Virus record (IMG/VR): IMGVR_UViG_3300024344_000024 | Location: 1 to 49,877 of that record | Length of the DNA stretch: 49,877 nucleotides | Strand: one strand, 5' to 3' | DNA from: a virus | Translations under genes and position numbers: made by a program | The notes under the pieces: model-generated | Database searches by the model: none | The model's input: the letters and a program-made list of their open reading frames with translations, nothing else | What the model was told of the DNA's origin: nothing | Shown: in pieces, positions 31,129 to 39,894 of the stretch | Numbering within the stretch: position 1 is the first letter of the stretch | Layout of the letters: the number at the start of each line of letters is the position of its first letter

Positions 31129-32877
31129 CTATACTCCTTGTACCATTGGTTTTAAAGCAGCTAAACCATCTATTTCGTTAGGTTGCTTTGTATTACCAAA
31201 TGCTTTTTCTCTAATTTGTTTAATTGTTTTATCCATAACTTTTGCTCCTTCTTCAGGATTACCATCACCTAATGCTGCCATTGTATAACTATCTACTACA
31301 TATTCTGTAGGACTTACTGCTAATGTTCCTACTTGTTCTCTACCTTCTTTAATTGGCATATATACATTATCATCCATACCACCACCTTGACCAGGAACCA
31401 TACCACTAAACTCACCACCTGCAGCTAAATTAATTAATCCACCTTCTTTAGTTTCTACATATGTAGTTTTAGGTGCAAATTGAAAAGAACCACCACCTAC
31501 TGCTCTATCTAAAATTTGTTGTGCTGTAAGTGTTGCAGGTAACGTAACTCCACTTGGGTCTGTAATAACTTTTTGTGTACCATAACCAGTAATAGTATAA
31601 CCCATATTTTGTAATTCATCTTCTGCTTGTTGGTTAATTTTATCTGCCATATTTTGTGATTCAACAACTGATGCTCCTAAATCTGCAGTAGCTCCTTTTG
31701 TTAATAAATTCATAGCTCCTTGTTTAGTAAAAGGATTAAAATCTTGACCTATAGCACTACCTATCTTTTTTACAGACTCAGGTAAAGCTTCTCCTGCTTT
31801 TGCAATTCCTCTCTCAAATAAATTAGGAGAGTCTTTTATAGCAAATTGTTTAGCTAAATCACTTGTTTGACTATCTGCTATTTTAGCTTGAAAATCACTT
31901 AATATTTTATCTGAAGCTGCAGTATCTAACTTACTTAATGCTGTTGAATCAACTGCAGTTTTAGCATCTACAGGAACATATTGATTACCTGTAAAAACAT
32001 TTTTTTGAGCTAAAGCATCTTGTTGTATTTGTTGTTTTAAAGGTTCTGATTGTATAGTTTGATAATCCATAGATGCTGTTCCTTCAGGAGTTCCACCCAT
32101 AAATGTTTTACCTGCCATTTTATTAGATACACCTCTTAAAACACCTGCAGTTCCACCAGTTATTGCTGCAGCTTTTGCAGAATCTGAAAAACTTTTACCT
32201 GCTAATATATTACCTACAAGAGAACCAACACCTGTTGAACCACCAAAAAAGTATGGATTCATAGCAGCTACTTTTGCTTTTAAACTTAAACCTGAAGCAG
32301 CAGTAGGAACTCCAAATCCCATATAAGCACCTGCATATGGAGCAGCTATAGCTAATGCAATAGGTGCTAATGTTTTAAATGCTTTTGACTTTGTTACCCT
32401 ACTTACAGCTCTTCTTAATCCTTTTAAGAAAGCTTCTGGCATACCTGTTTCTGGATTAATAGTAATAGTAAGCATAGAAGATAAACCTTGTAATTCATCA
32501 GGTCTAACATGTAATATTAATTTATCTCCACCTCTACCATAACTAGCTACTTCTTGTGCCATAGCCATAGCTTCAGGATTAGGTTGTCTTGGGTCTTGTT
32601 GTTCTACCTGTTCCATTAACATAGCTTCTTCTGGATTCATAGGAGCTTGTTCTGGCATTTGTTCTTCTTGCATCATAGCTTCTTCCATCATACCACCTTC
32701 TTGCATAGGAACTGTTACTTGAGGTAACCTATTTAATCCACCTGTTGGTTGTTGTTGTGCTTGCATATATCGCATTGCATTAAGGGTATCATTATAATCT
32801 GTACTATTTAAATCATCTCCAAAATTTTGAAAATCTTGAACAGTTGCAGACTGTGGAAGGGCATTAGGATTTATCAT
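31129..32877 (-). CDS. internal virion-type protein (582 aa)
   Basis: Met/Gln/Glu-rich N-terminus (about 60-115), a hydrophobic Ala/Gly segment (about 165-200: PIALAIAAPYAGAYMGFGV), Gly-Thr-rich middle, and helical C-terminus. First of three large proteins in a row. Likely part of the ejected core or tail. Starts 14 bases inside the upstream gene's end (it overlaps the gene at 32864). Confidence 0.6.
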   Translation of the reverse strand: MINPNALPQSATVQDFQNFGDDLNSTDYNDTLNAMRYMQAQQQPTGGLNRLPQVTVPMQEGGMMEEAMMQEEQMPEQAPMNPEEAMLMEQVEQQDPRQPNPEAMAMAQEVASYGRGGDKLILHVRPDELQGLSSMLTITINPETGMPEAFLKGLRRAVSRVTKSKAFKTLAPIALAIAAPYAGAYMGFGVPTAASGLSLKAKVAAMNPYFFGGSTGVGSLVGNILAGKSFSDSAKAAAITGGTAGVLRGVSNKMAGKTFMGGTPEGTASMDYQTIQSEPLKQQIQQDALAQKNVFTGNQYVPVDAKTAVDSTALSKLDTAASDKILSDFQAKIADSQTSDLAKQFAIKDSPNLFERGIAKAGEALPESVKKIGSAIGQDFNPFTKQGAMNLLTKGATADLGASVVESQNMADKINQQAEDELQNMGYTITGYGTQKVITDPSGVTLPATLTAQQILDRAVGGGSFQFAPKTTYVETKEGGLINLAAGGEFSGMVPGQGGGMDDNVYMPIKEGREQVGTLAVSPTEYVVDSYTMAALGDGNPEEGAKVMDKTIKQIREKAFGNTKQPNEIDGLAALKPMVQGV

Positions 32878-33088
32878 TTGTTATTCCTCTTGGATTCATA
32901 TAGTTAGATTGTGGTTTTGTATTGTTTGCTATGAAGTTACTACTATTATACACTATTTTTTGAGAGTTTGCCATAGGTTCTACCTTTTGTTGTAAAGAAA
33001 AATGATTAGGTAATACAGTTTGTCCTGTATTTAAATTACCTAAAAAGGTACTATTGTAAACATAATCAAAATATTTTTTATCAGTCAT
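32864..33088 (-). CDS. hypothetical 74-aa Asn-rich protein
   Basis: Polar, Asn/Ser/Gln-rich, no Cys, no membrane span. Translated by an 8-base overlap with the upstream 53-aa gene and overlapping the next gene by 14 bases. Structural or chaperone-like; no family recognised. Confidence 0.6.
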   Translation of the reverse strand: MTDKKYFDYVYNSTFLGNLNTGQTVLPNHFSLQQKVEPMANSQKIVYNSSNFIANNTKPQSNYMNPRGITNDKS

Positions 33089-33242
33089 TTATTATCTTTA
33101 TTATTTCTTCTTTTTGTTTTATAATTTCTTGTTGTTGTAACATAATTTGTTCTTGTTGTTTTAAAATATCTTCTTTACTTATAATATTATTTTCTTCTTG
33201 TATTATTTTATCTTTAGGAAATATAATTATATTATCAGTCAT
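33081..33242 (-). CDS. 53-aa Gln/Glu-rich coiled-coil protein
   Basis: Fills the gap between the genes at 33242 and 32864. Starts at the TAATG overlap with the upstream stop and ends 8 bases inside the next gene. The last 30 residues alternate Gln/Glu/Lys with Ile/Leu (KQQEQIMLQQQEIIKQKEE), a clear coiled coil. Confidence 0.65.
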   Translation of the reverse strand: MTDNIIIFPKDKIIQEENNIISKEDILKQQEQIMLQQQEIIKQKEEIIKIIND

Positions 33243-33535
33243 TAATTTAAATCATGCCATGATGTTTCAGAAGCTAAACTTACATATCCTTTAAATTTAC
33301 CAGTTGATGCTGAATAAGCTATATCTCCTGCTTGTGGATTTGTAATATTAGTAACAGTAGTAACTGTATATATTTTTGTTGATGGTCTACTATCTACTTG
33401 TATATCTCTAGTATTTAATTCATTAACTAAAGTAGAACCCCATTTTTCAATTAATATATATAGCTGTCTTAATTCTTCATTATCTTGCATTTGATAACCA
33501 TATAATTTAGGTATAAGAGGATACTGTTGTGCCAT
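33242..33535 (-). CDS. 97-aa virion-associated protein
   Basis: N-terminal helix (NEELRQLYILIEKWGSTLVNEL, about 18-39) followed by strands with an NPQAGDIAYSASTGKFKGYV segment like the small tail-tip or fibre-adaptor domains of marine phages. Overlaps the upstream gene by 1 base (TAATG). Confidence 0.65.
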   Translation of the reverse strand: MAQQYPLIPKLYGYQMQDNEELRQLYILIEKWGSTLVNELNTRDIQVDSRPSTKIYTVTTVTNITNPQAGDIAYSASTGKFKGYVSLASETSWHDLN

Positions 33536-35400
33536 TATCTTCTACCATCTGGTTGCATTGCTAAACGAACTGAACCCCATCTCCAACTTGTATTAGCTGA
33601 ATTACAAGATACTCTCACTCTCCCTTGCCTTCCTCTTGCTCTCATATCTATTTTAGTCGTACTATTTGTAACTGTATGTGGTGGTTGTGGTTTTTCTCTA
33701 GCTGTTGAACTTTCAGGAAAATCTTTTGTTTTAATTGAAAAAGTTAAACTACCATCATTTAATGTAAAGTCTGGTATTACTCTAGATAAAAACATAATTT
33801 CATTACCATTTGCTATATCAAAATCTGCTGACTCTATAAAAGAAGATTGTGCTATACCATCTTCTGTATACATTCCATCAGGTTCATTGTTATATAAATT
33901 ATTAGCAGTACCTTTTGTTCCTGTTGTTATTGTATTTCCAAATACATGTTTATCTGCAAAGGTTGTAAAAATACTAGAACCATATGTCCAGTAACCTTCA
34001 CTTGGAGAATAAATAACATAGCTATCACATTCAGTTGAATTTGTAGAAGGATATAACCATATAACTTCTTTAAATTCAGAATTAATTCCACAAAATATTT
34101 TATCTTTTTGGTCTTTATTTAATCTATCAAATATAAATCTTCTTACAGTACAATCTAAATTTTTAACTTGTCCATCAAACATATAAAAGTTATCATATCC
34201 CATCCATACTGTTACACCATCATAATCAACTGCAGCATGTGGTGCTATTAATCCACAATTACTACCTAACTGTTGAAACTGAAATGTAAAAGGTGGTCCA
34301 ACAAAAGTCATAGTCCATAATGAATTATCTGTCCATATGTTAATAGCATTTCTACTTCTTACTCCACCTATTATTTCTGTACCATCTGTTAATATATTTT
34401 CTCCTGCTGTAGAACTTAATGAAGGAACCCAGTTAGTAAAGTCTTCTTGATTAGACCACTTAACTAACATAGGTTCAAAGGTTCCATTAGGGTTAGCAGT
34501 TGTATTAAATTGATTTGCTCCTAAACAAACTAAATGTCTATCATTAGGTGAAACAATAACAGAGTTTACTTTTAATGGAGTTGAACTTGTAGCACCTGAA
34601 ACTAATACAGCTCTTACAGGACTTGTTGATGCATCTGTATCAAAATGATAAATAGAGCTACCTCTTCTATTTGCAACTACATCTTCACCCCAGTTATCTA
34701 AACTCCATTGTGTTATTTGACTAGCAAAATCACTAGCTCCTACAGATGTAGGACTATTCCATCCTCTAGCTCCTGCTGTACTTACACCTGCATTATAAGA
34801 AGCAGCTCCATAACCTAAACCTGTTGCAGCATTATCTATACCACTAGCTAATAAATAATGTATAGTACCACTACCTGCAGATGATTGAGCAGCACTAGAT
34901 GTAGTAGCTACTGATAAAGCAAATGTATTTGCATTAATAACACTTACAGGATATGTTGTTGTTCCTAATAAAATATTACCACCAATCGTAGTAGAACTTG
35001 TAAAAAAAACAAAATCACCTGTTGCTCTACCATGAGCTGTTGCAGATACTGTTACTGTATTAGAGCTAATAGCACAAGTAAAAGCACTTGCTAAAGTAAC
35101 ACTTGCAGATACAGGAGTAATATCAAATATCTGGTCACCATTATGTTCATATAACATTTGAGCAGTACCAAAAGCTGCTCTTTTAAATTGGTCATTATCA
35201 GACCATGTAATTAAATCTCTACCTGCACCATTAAATGAAGCAGATACTTTAGTTTCATAGCCACCTATATTTTCTGGTTTACCTGCTCTAAAACGTACTT
35301 TATCAACATTATACCATGCACCTGCTTCTGCATATTGAGTTGATTCTCTATGGATTCCTGCTTTAAAATCCATCTTTACTAATTTAGAACTAGATGACAT
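33535..35400 (-). CDS. large tail nozzle/stabilisation-like protein (621 aa)
   Basis: All-beta with repeated VWMGYDNFYMFDG-like blades and NIWTDNSLWTMTFVG, which looks like a beta-propeller in the style of P22 gp10 or T7 gp12 nozzle proteins. N-terminal FKAGIHRESTQYAEAGAWYNVDKVRFR motif and C-terminal RGRQGRVRVSC segment (inter-subunit). Sits between fibre genes and internal proteins; probably part of the short tail. Fold call is by eye. Confidence 0.65.
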   Translation of the reverse strand: MSSSSKLVKMDFKAGIHRESTQYAEAGAWYNVDKVRFRAGKPENIGGYETKVSASFNGAGRDLITWSDNDQFKRAAFGTAQMLYEHNGDQIFDITPVSASVTLASAFTCAISSNTVTVSATAHGRATGDFVFFTSSTTIGGNILLGTTTYPVSVINANTFALSVATTSSAAQSSAGSGTIHYLLASGIDNAATGLGYGAASYNAGVSTAGARGWNSPTSVGASDFASQITQWSLDNWGEDVVANRRGSSIYHFDTDASTSPVRAVLVSGATSSTPLKVNSVIVSPNDRHLVCLGANQFNTTANPNGTFEPMLVKWSNQEDFTNWVPSLSSTAGENILTDGTEIIGGVRSRNAINIWTDNSLWTMTFVGPPFTFQFQQLGSNCGLIAPHAAVDYDGVTVWMGYDNFYMFDGQVKNLDCTVRRFIFDRLNKDQKDKIFCGINSEFKEVIWLYPSTNSTECDSYVIYSPSEGYWTYGSSIFTTFADKHVFGNTITTGTKGTANNLYNNEPDGMYTEDGIAQSSFIESADFDIANGNEIMFLSRVIPDFTLNDGSLTFSIKTKDFPESSTAREKPQPPHTVTNSTTKIDMRARGRQGRVRVSCNSANTSWRWGSVRLAMQPDGRR

Positions 35401-35402
35401 TT

Positions 35403-36326
35403 TTACCTATCAAAGTTTTTTAATAATACTGAATCTATTGTTGTTGCACTTCTTGCACTATATACTAACATATCTACATCACTTGCACCTGTACTTAATG
35501 TAGGTGCTGCTGCAGATACAAACTGCCATGCTGAATTATAAGATAATGTACGTGAACCTGAACTATCTTGTATTACATAAAAGTTTCCTGTTTGACCTGC
35601 AGTACAATTAGCAGGAGCTTTTAATGTTCTATTACCACCAAGAGTAACTAAAAAGTTATTACCTAATGCAAAGTTTACACTTATACATGCAGCATCTGTT
35701 ACAGTTACTATAGGACTATAAGCTCTAGCAGATGTTCCTACTTTTAAAGAACCTGCTTCATATGTTATATTACCTCTAATAGTTGTATCAGTTGTTACTG
35801 ATGTTCTTACATATCTTAAATCTGCTACAGATACTTTAGGTACATTTTCTCCACCTGTTCCTATATCTGCAGAAGCTGCTGTACCAAATCCTTGTCCTTT
35901 AACATTAGTTGCAAATACACTTGTACCATCACAGATAACTAATCCTATTGCTCCAAAAGGAACATCATATCCTGTACCACTAGCTGTTTTTATTTTAACT
36001 ATATCACTTGCAGTTGTATTAGCAGATACTTTATTATTAATAACATAACTTTTAGATTGAGCAGGTACTATCATTGTTATTGTAGTATTTGTTCCACCTA
36101 CTGAACCTTTAAATTCAATAAAAGCATTACGTGGTACATCACTTGCACCATCTACTGCTGATAATGTTACTGTAGCATTAGCTCCTATTTCTACTGTAGT
36201 ATATCCTGCAATAGCATCATCTACTAAACTTATCATGCCATCATTTAATACAGTACCCCAAGTATTTGGATTATCTCCATCTCCTTGTTTTACTAATCTT
36301 AATCTACTTGTATATGATGCTACCAT
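35403..36326 (-). CDS. tail fibre protein (307 aa)
   Basis: Thr/Gly/Ser-rich beta protein. It starts with a fibre base motif, SRLRLVKQGDGDNPNTWG, which marks tail-fibre N-termini in marine phages. The last 100 residues (from ISVNFALGNNFLVTLGG through GQTGNFYVIQDSSGS and PTLSTGASDVDMLVY) share a domain with the end of the repeat-built fibre at 39894. Confidence 0.75.
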   Translation of the reverse strand: MVASYTSRLRLVKQGDGDNPNTWGTVLNDGMISLVDDAIAGYTTVEIGANATVTLSAVDGASDVPRNAFIEFKGSVGGTNTTITMIVPAQSKSYVINNKVSANTTASDIVKIKTASGTGYDVPFGAIGLVICDGTSVFATNVKGQGFGTAASADIGTGGENVPKVSVADLRYVRTSVTTDTTIRGNITYEAGSLKVGTSARAYSPIVTVTDAACISVNFALGNNFLVTLGGNRTLKAPANCTAGQTGNFYVIQDSSGSRTLSYNSAWQFVSAAAPTLSTGASDVDMLVYSARSATTIDSVLLKNFDR

Positions 36327-36335
36327 TTATTTCTC

Positions 36336-36644
36336 CTATTCAAATATAAATTCTTGTTTACCACCCATGAGACCACAAGTGATTTTGTCTGTTCCTGTTA
36401 TCATGATTAACCAATCACCTTTTTGTTTATTTGTATATAATTCTATAAGACTATTATTAGAAGTTACTGAAAAAGCTGTTCTAGTAAGATTTAATCTATT
36501 ATTTAAATCACTAACTGCAAAATTTCTAGCTGAACAAGTATAATTCATTGTAAGTGTTCTAGTTATAATTTCATTTGCTACTACACAATATGATAGTAAT
36601 AAAAATAATATATGAAATATAATTGAATATCCTAAATACTTCAT
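36336..36644 (-). CDS. secreted small protein (102 aa)
   Basis: N-terminal signal peptide (hydrophobic residues 5-21, SYCVVAN cleavage region); a Cys near residue 20 could make it a lipoprotein, though the lipobox is poor. The mature part is beta-rich with two Cys (about 37 and 90). Function unknown; recurrent beside fibre genes in marine phages (memory). Confidence 0.6.
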   Translation of the reverse strand: MKYLGYSIIFHILFLLLSYCVVANEIITRTLTMNYTCSARNFAVSDLNNRLNLTRTAFSVTSNNSLIELYTNKQKGDWLIMITGTDKITCGLMGGKQEFIFE

Positions 36645-36748
36645 TAATCGTCACACTTACAAAGTTTACCAAATAATCTTTTTTTAATTTTTATATATAA
36701 TCTTTTTATTTTTCTTTTATATCTACCTAATATACGTTTTAACATCAT
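36644..36748 (-). CDS. 34-aa very basic peptide
   Basis: Thirteen or more Lys/Arg in 34 residues, ending KLCKCDD, where C-K-C could bind metal. Double ATG start; its stop overlaps the next start (TAATG), and it overlaps the upstream gene's end by 26 bases. The amphipathic helix is Leu/Ile/Arg/Lys. Packing argues that it is real. Confidence 0.55.
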   Translation of the reverse strand: MMLKRILGRYKRKIKRLYIKIKKRLFGKLCKCDD

Positions 36749-37376
36749 AATCATCACTCCATCTGTTTATTCTTGCTATTGTTTTAACTGATTCAATTTC
36801 TCCATCACTATCATAATTATATATATCTTGATAAAGAGCTTTAAAAGCTGTCATATCACTAGCATTATCTATTGCAGTTTCTATTTCAGCACAATCAGTT
36901 CTAATGGCTGCTACATATGTTGTAACAACACTTGGTATAGTTTTACTACTATCATAAGCTAATCTTTCTACTAACCAATTAAATCTAGATATATAACCAT
37001 TAGCTTGTTGTTTAGCTTTTTCTTTAGCTTGTGTTTTTAAACCATAAGTATAAGTTTTATTACCTTTATAATCTAATATATTATTACCAGAATCATCTTT
37101 ATTTTCTACATCAACTAAAGACTTTGCTGTTATAGTATAAGATGTTGTTACTTTTTTATTAGAAGCACTCCAAGTATATGTAGCTTGTGAAGTATATTCA
37201 AATTTATCATCTCCTTTTGTACCACTATCTTCTACAGGATATATTCCTATAGCAGCTTTTTCATTATCTGTATATTTTGTAAACATATTAGATGGATAAC
37301 GAACATTATTTAACATAATAGATTTTGGTCTTTGATATAATTGTTCTAGTTTGTTATCCTTTATATAAGCCCACAT
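36723..37376 (-). CDS. virion-associated protein of DUF4376-like type (217 aa)
   Basis: The N-terminus has a strand-rich part with VRYPSNMF and IYPVEDSGTKG. The middle is Thr/Lys-rich strands (EYTSQATYTWSAS). The C-terminal helical half carries AKEKAKQQANGYISRFNWLVERLAYD, which resembles the tail-fibre-chaperone-like DUF4376 proteins of phages. Located between adhesins, as in those. AGGAGATAA ribosome site. Confidence 0.6.
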   Translation of the reverse strand: MWAYIKDNKLEQLYQRPKSIMLNNVRYPSNMFTKYTDNEKAAIGIYPVEDSGTKGDDKFEYTSQATYTWSASNKKVTTSYTITAKSLVDVENKDDSGNNILDYKGNKTYTYGLKTQAKEKAKQQANGYISRFNWLVERLAYDSSKTIPSVVTTYVAAIRTDCAEIETAIDNASDMTAFKALYQDIYNYDSDGEIESVKTIARINRWSDDYDVKTYIR

Positions 37377-37387
37377 ATTATTATCTC

Positions 37388-39109
37388 CTAAAAAATATTA
37401 CTATATTTAAATGGAACGTCACCCCAACACATAGAAAGGTATGTATCTCCACTTGTATTTGTATCAGACCTACTATTCCTGATTTTAAATCCAGATGCTA
37501 AAAAGTCTATATTTATTGAACCTGCTGTATCTTCTGATAAATCTCTTTGACCATATAAATATCTATTTACAGGATTAAATGTTGACCTTTCAGTATCATA
37601 CATAAACCAAGTCTGTGCTGAATCTGCTGCTTTTATTATTAAAAATCTAGGTCTAAAACCTGTATAGACAAATGGTCCATTAGCATCACCATTTCCAACA
37701 TAGCTTGAAAATTTACTATAACCTTCAATCTCTGACCACGCATATACTATTCCATTACCAGTTCCTGCAAATGTATTTCCTAAACTTAATACATCAGCAG
37801 TTGGTGCTGTATTAGCCCAATATCCTATTGCTGTTGCTGCTGATGCAGTTGTATTCCATATCATGGCTTTTGTTGCACCTATACCAGAATGATATACATG
37901 CCAAGGTTTTGTGTTACCTAAAGGTTTATGCATATAGAAAGAAGGTGCTGTATCAAGCCCATGTCCTAAAGTAACTCCACTAGCACTTGTATAGTTAGCT
38001 AATGTCATTATACTAAATCCTGCTTTTGCATTTGCTTGTAAAGTGCAATCATGATTACCTTCACTATTTGTAGCTGTCGTTCCTCCTGCACATCTCCAAG
38101 CCCAAGCAACATAAGTATCACTACTATTATTATAAGCAGCATCAGAACCTACTGTAAAACCATCACTACCAAAAGCTGTTAAACCATTTGTATCTGTTGC
38201 TTCATTAGTAGTATCATTTGGCTCTAATGATTTTGTAACACCTCTTGTTGAATCTGTTAATTTATGGTCTGCTGAACCATTTCTTCTTTTAACCCAAACT
38301 AAATCTGGTTGAAATCCTAATCCTGTTAATGCATTACTAGAACCTGTGCCAGTATAAAGAATTGTATTAAATTGTTTACCACCTATATAATCATCATCAG
38401 TTTGTGCAGGGTCTATGTCATCACTAATTGAAAGGTTTGAAGAACATAATGACAAGAACCCTGTGGGAACACTACTATGAAAATCTCCATGACTATTACC
38501 ATCTGCATTACCTCCTGCTGTTTCATTTCCACCAAATGTAGAATCCTGTCCAAAGTTATAATGAGAAGGTCTATTTGCTGCATAATTTTTTGAAGTAGGT
38601 GTTACAAATGTATCAGTAGTCCAACTAAATTGTGGATTAGTTCCATTTGCAGGGTCTCCAGAATTAAAATATGTTCCATCTAAACCAAAAAATAATTTTC
38701 TATTATCCATATCTAAAGCTATATTAATAACTTGATTACTTGAAATAGCACTTACACCAGTTGATGTAGTAGTTATTGTACCTAATCCTACATATCCTGC
38801 TGCTGTTGCTGTTAATGTACCTGCTATAGATTGATATACAAGACCTTCAGAAAAACCTGAATTAGCTGTAGGTGTTGCTGTTCCTGCACTTCCTACTGAT
38901 ATTCCTACTTCTCCATAAGAAGAACCTCCTACTGTTTGTCTTACTTCCCAATACCATTTACCACTATTTACATAAAAAGTTGCTCCTCTTTTAGCTTGGT
39001 CTGCTGTAGAAGAACCTGTGCCACCTACTATTAATCCTCCTCCTGTTATAGTTTGAAATACACCAGGGTCTACTTGATTCATTGTACAAAAATTTCCACT
39101 ACTTGCCAT
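37388..39109 (-). CDS. SPRY plus DUF7483-like adhesin (573 aa)
   Basis: Residues about 20-180: SPRY-like beta sandwich (GKWYWEVRQT and later LFFGLDGTYFNSGDP). The remaining two thirds carry marine phage adhesin motifs: GLGFQPDLVWVKRRNG, YVAWAWRCAGG, HGLDTAPSFYMHKP, YAWSEIEGYSKFSSYVGNG. Likely a receptor-binding or decoration protein at the tail. AGGAG-like ribosome site; next gene 10 bases away. Confidence 0.75.
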   Translation of the reverse strand: MASSGNFCTMNQVDPGVFQTITGGGLIVGGTGSSTADQAKRGATFYVNSGKWYWEVRQTVGGSSYGEVGISVGSAGTATPTANSGFSEGLVYQSIAGTLTATAAGYVGLGTITTTSTGVSAISSNQVINIALDMDNRKLFFGLDGTYFNSGDPANGTNPQFSWTTDTFVTPTSKNYAANRPSHYNFGQDSTFGGNETAGGNADGNSHGDFHSSVPTGFLSLCSSNLSISDDIDPAQTDDDYIGGKQFNTILYTGTGSSNALTGLGFQPDLVWVKRRNGSADHKLTDSTRGVTKSLEPNDTTNEATDTNGLTAFGSDGFTVGSDAAYNNSSDTYVAWAWRCAGGTTATNSEGNHDCTLQANAKAGFSIMTLANYTSASGVTLGHGLDTAPSFYMHKPLGNTKPWHVYHSGIGATKAMIWNTTASAATAIGYWANTAPTADVLSLGNTFAGTGNGIVYAWSEIEGYSKFSSYVGNGDANGPFVYTGFRPRFLIIKAADSAQTWFMYDTERSTFNPVNRYLYGQRDLSEDTAGSINIDFLASGFKIRNSRSDTNTSGDTYLSMCWGDVPFKYSNIF

Positions 39110-39114
39110 ATTAA

Positions 39115-39894
39115 TTAACTCCCAAATGTTGGGCTATCAGAAACTTGATGGTCTGTACCCATGTTATTTGCTGTAAAATCATTATTATTCCCTGAACTAT
39201 CATTACCTAAATCACTTGCATTTTCAAATTTAAGATGATACCCATTACTTCCAAATGTTAAACCACTTGGGTCTACAGGTATCCACACACCATTTTTTGT
39301 TTCACCAAAAGAAGTTGGTGCAAGTTGTTGCCCATCAATAAATACAAATTCTGCCATATAACCATCAAAAGCAGTAGCTGTATTTTGTGTAGTTTTACCT
39401 ATATAATTTTGTCCTGTATTAAAAGTTGAATCACCAGATAAACTACTTCGTTGGTCTGTTCCCCAAGTTGTAACTTCTGTTCCATTTACATATACTCTAA
39501 TTTTTTCAGCATTAGTTCCATTATCTATATCAAAAGCTACAACTATATGCATCCAAGAACTATAATCTCTATAAATAGGTCCACTTGAACTTCCAAATAA
39601 ATTATTACTTCTTTGTATGTACCAATAACCTAAATAAAAAGCTATGGTATTATTATTAGAGCTTCCTGTTACTATAGACTGACCATAATTAGAATCACTT
39701 TCTGATGATAATTTTACCCATACAGAATATGTAAATACTTTTAAATTACCTGCACTTGTAAAATTTCTATTTAAATAACTTTCACTAGCTCTATCAAATC
39801 TAGCTGACTGTTCTATCTGATGTGAATAAAATGCTCCACCACCTGCACTTGCTGCTGCTGCTGCTCCCATTAAATGATTTTGAAATACTCCCAT
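39115..39894 (-). CDS. LamG-like lectin-fold adhesin (259 aa)
   Basis: After an Ala-rich start, a concanavalin/LamG sandwich: FTYSVWVKLSSES, WMHIVVAFDIDNG, KIRVYVNGTEV, NYIGKTT, and GYMAEFVFIDGQ, the standard order for LamG. Lectin-like folds bind sugars; here probably host surface glycans. The stop of the upstream fibre gene overlaps its start by 1 base. Confidence 0.8.
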   Translation of the reverse strand: MGVFQNHLMGAAAAASAGGGAFYSHQIEQSARFDRASESYLNRNFTSAGNLKVFTYSVWVKLSSESDSNYGQSIVTGSSNNNTIAFYLGYWYIQRSNNLFGSSSGPIYRDYSSWMHIVVAFDIDNGTNAEKIRVYVNGTEVTTWGTDQRSSLSGDSTFNTGQNYIGKTTQNTATAFDGYMAEFVFIDGQQLAPTSFGETKNGVWIPVDPSGLTFGSNGYHLKFENASDLGNDSSGNNNDFTANNMGTDHQVSDSPTFGS

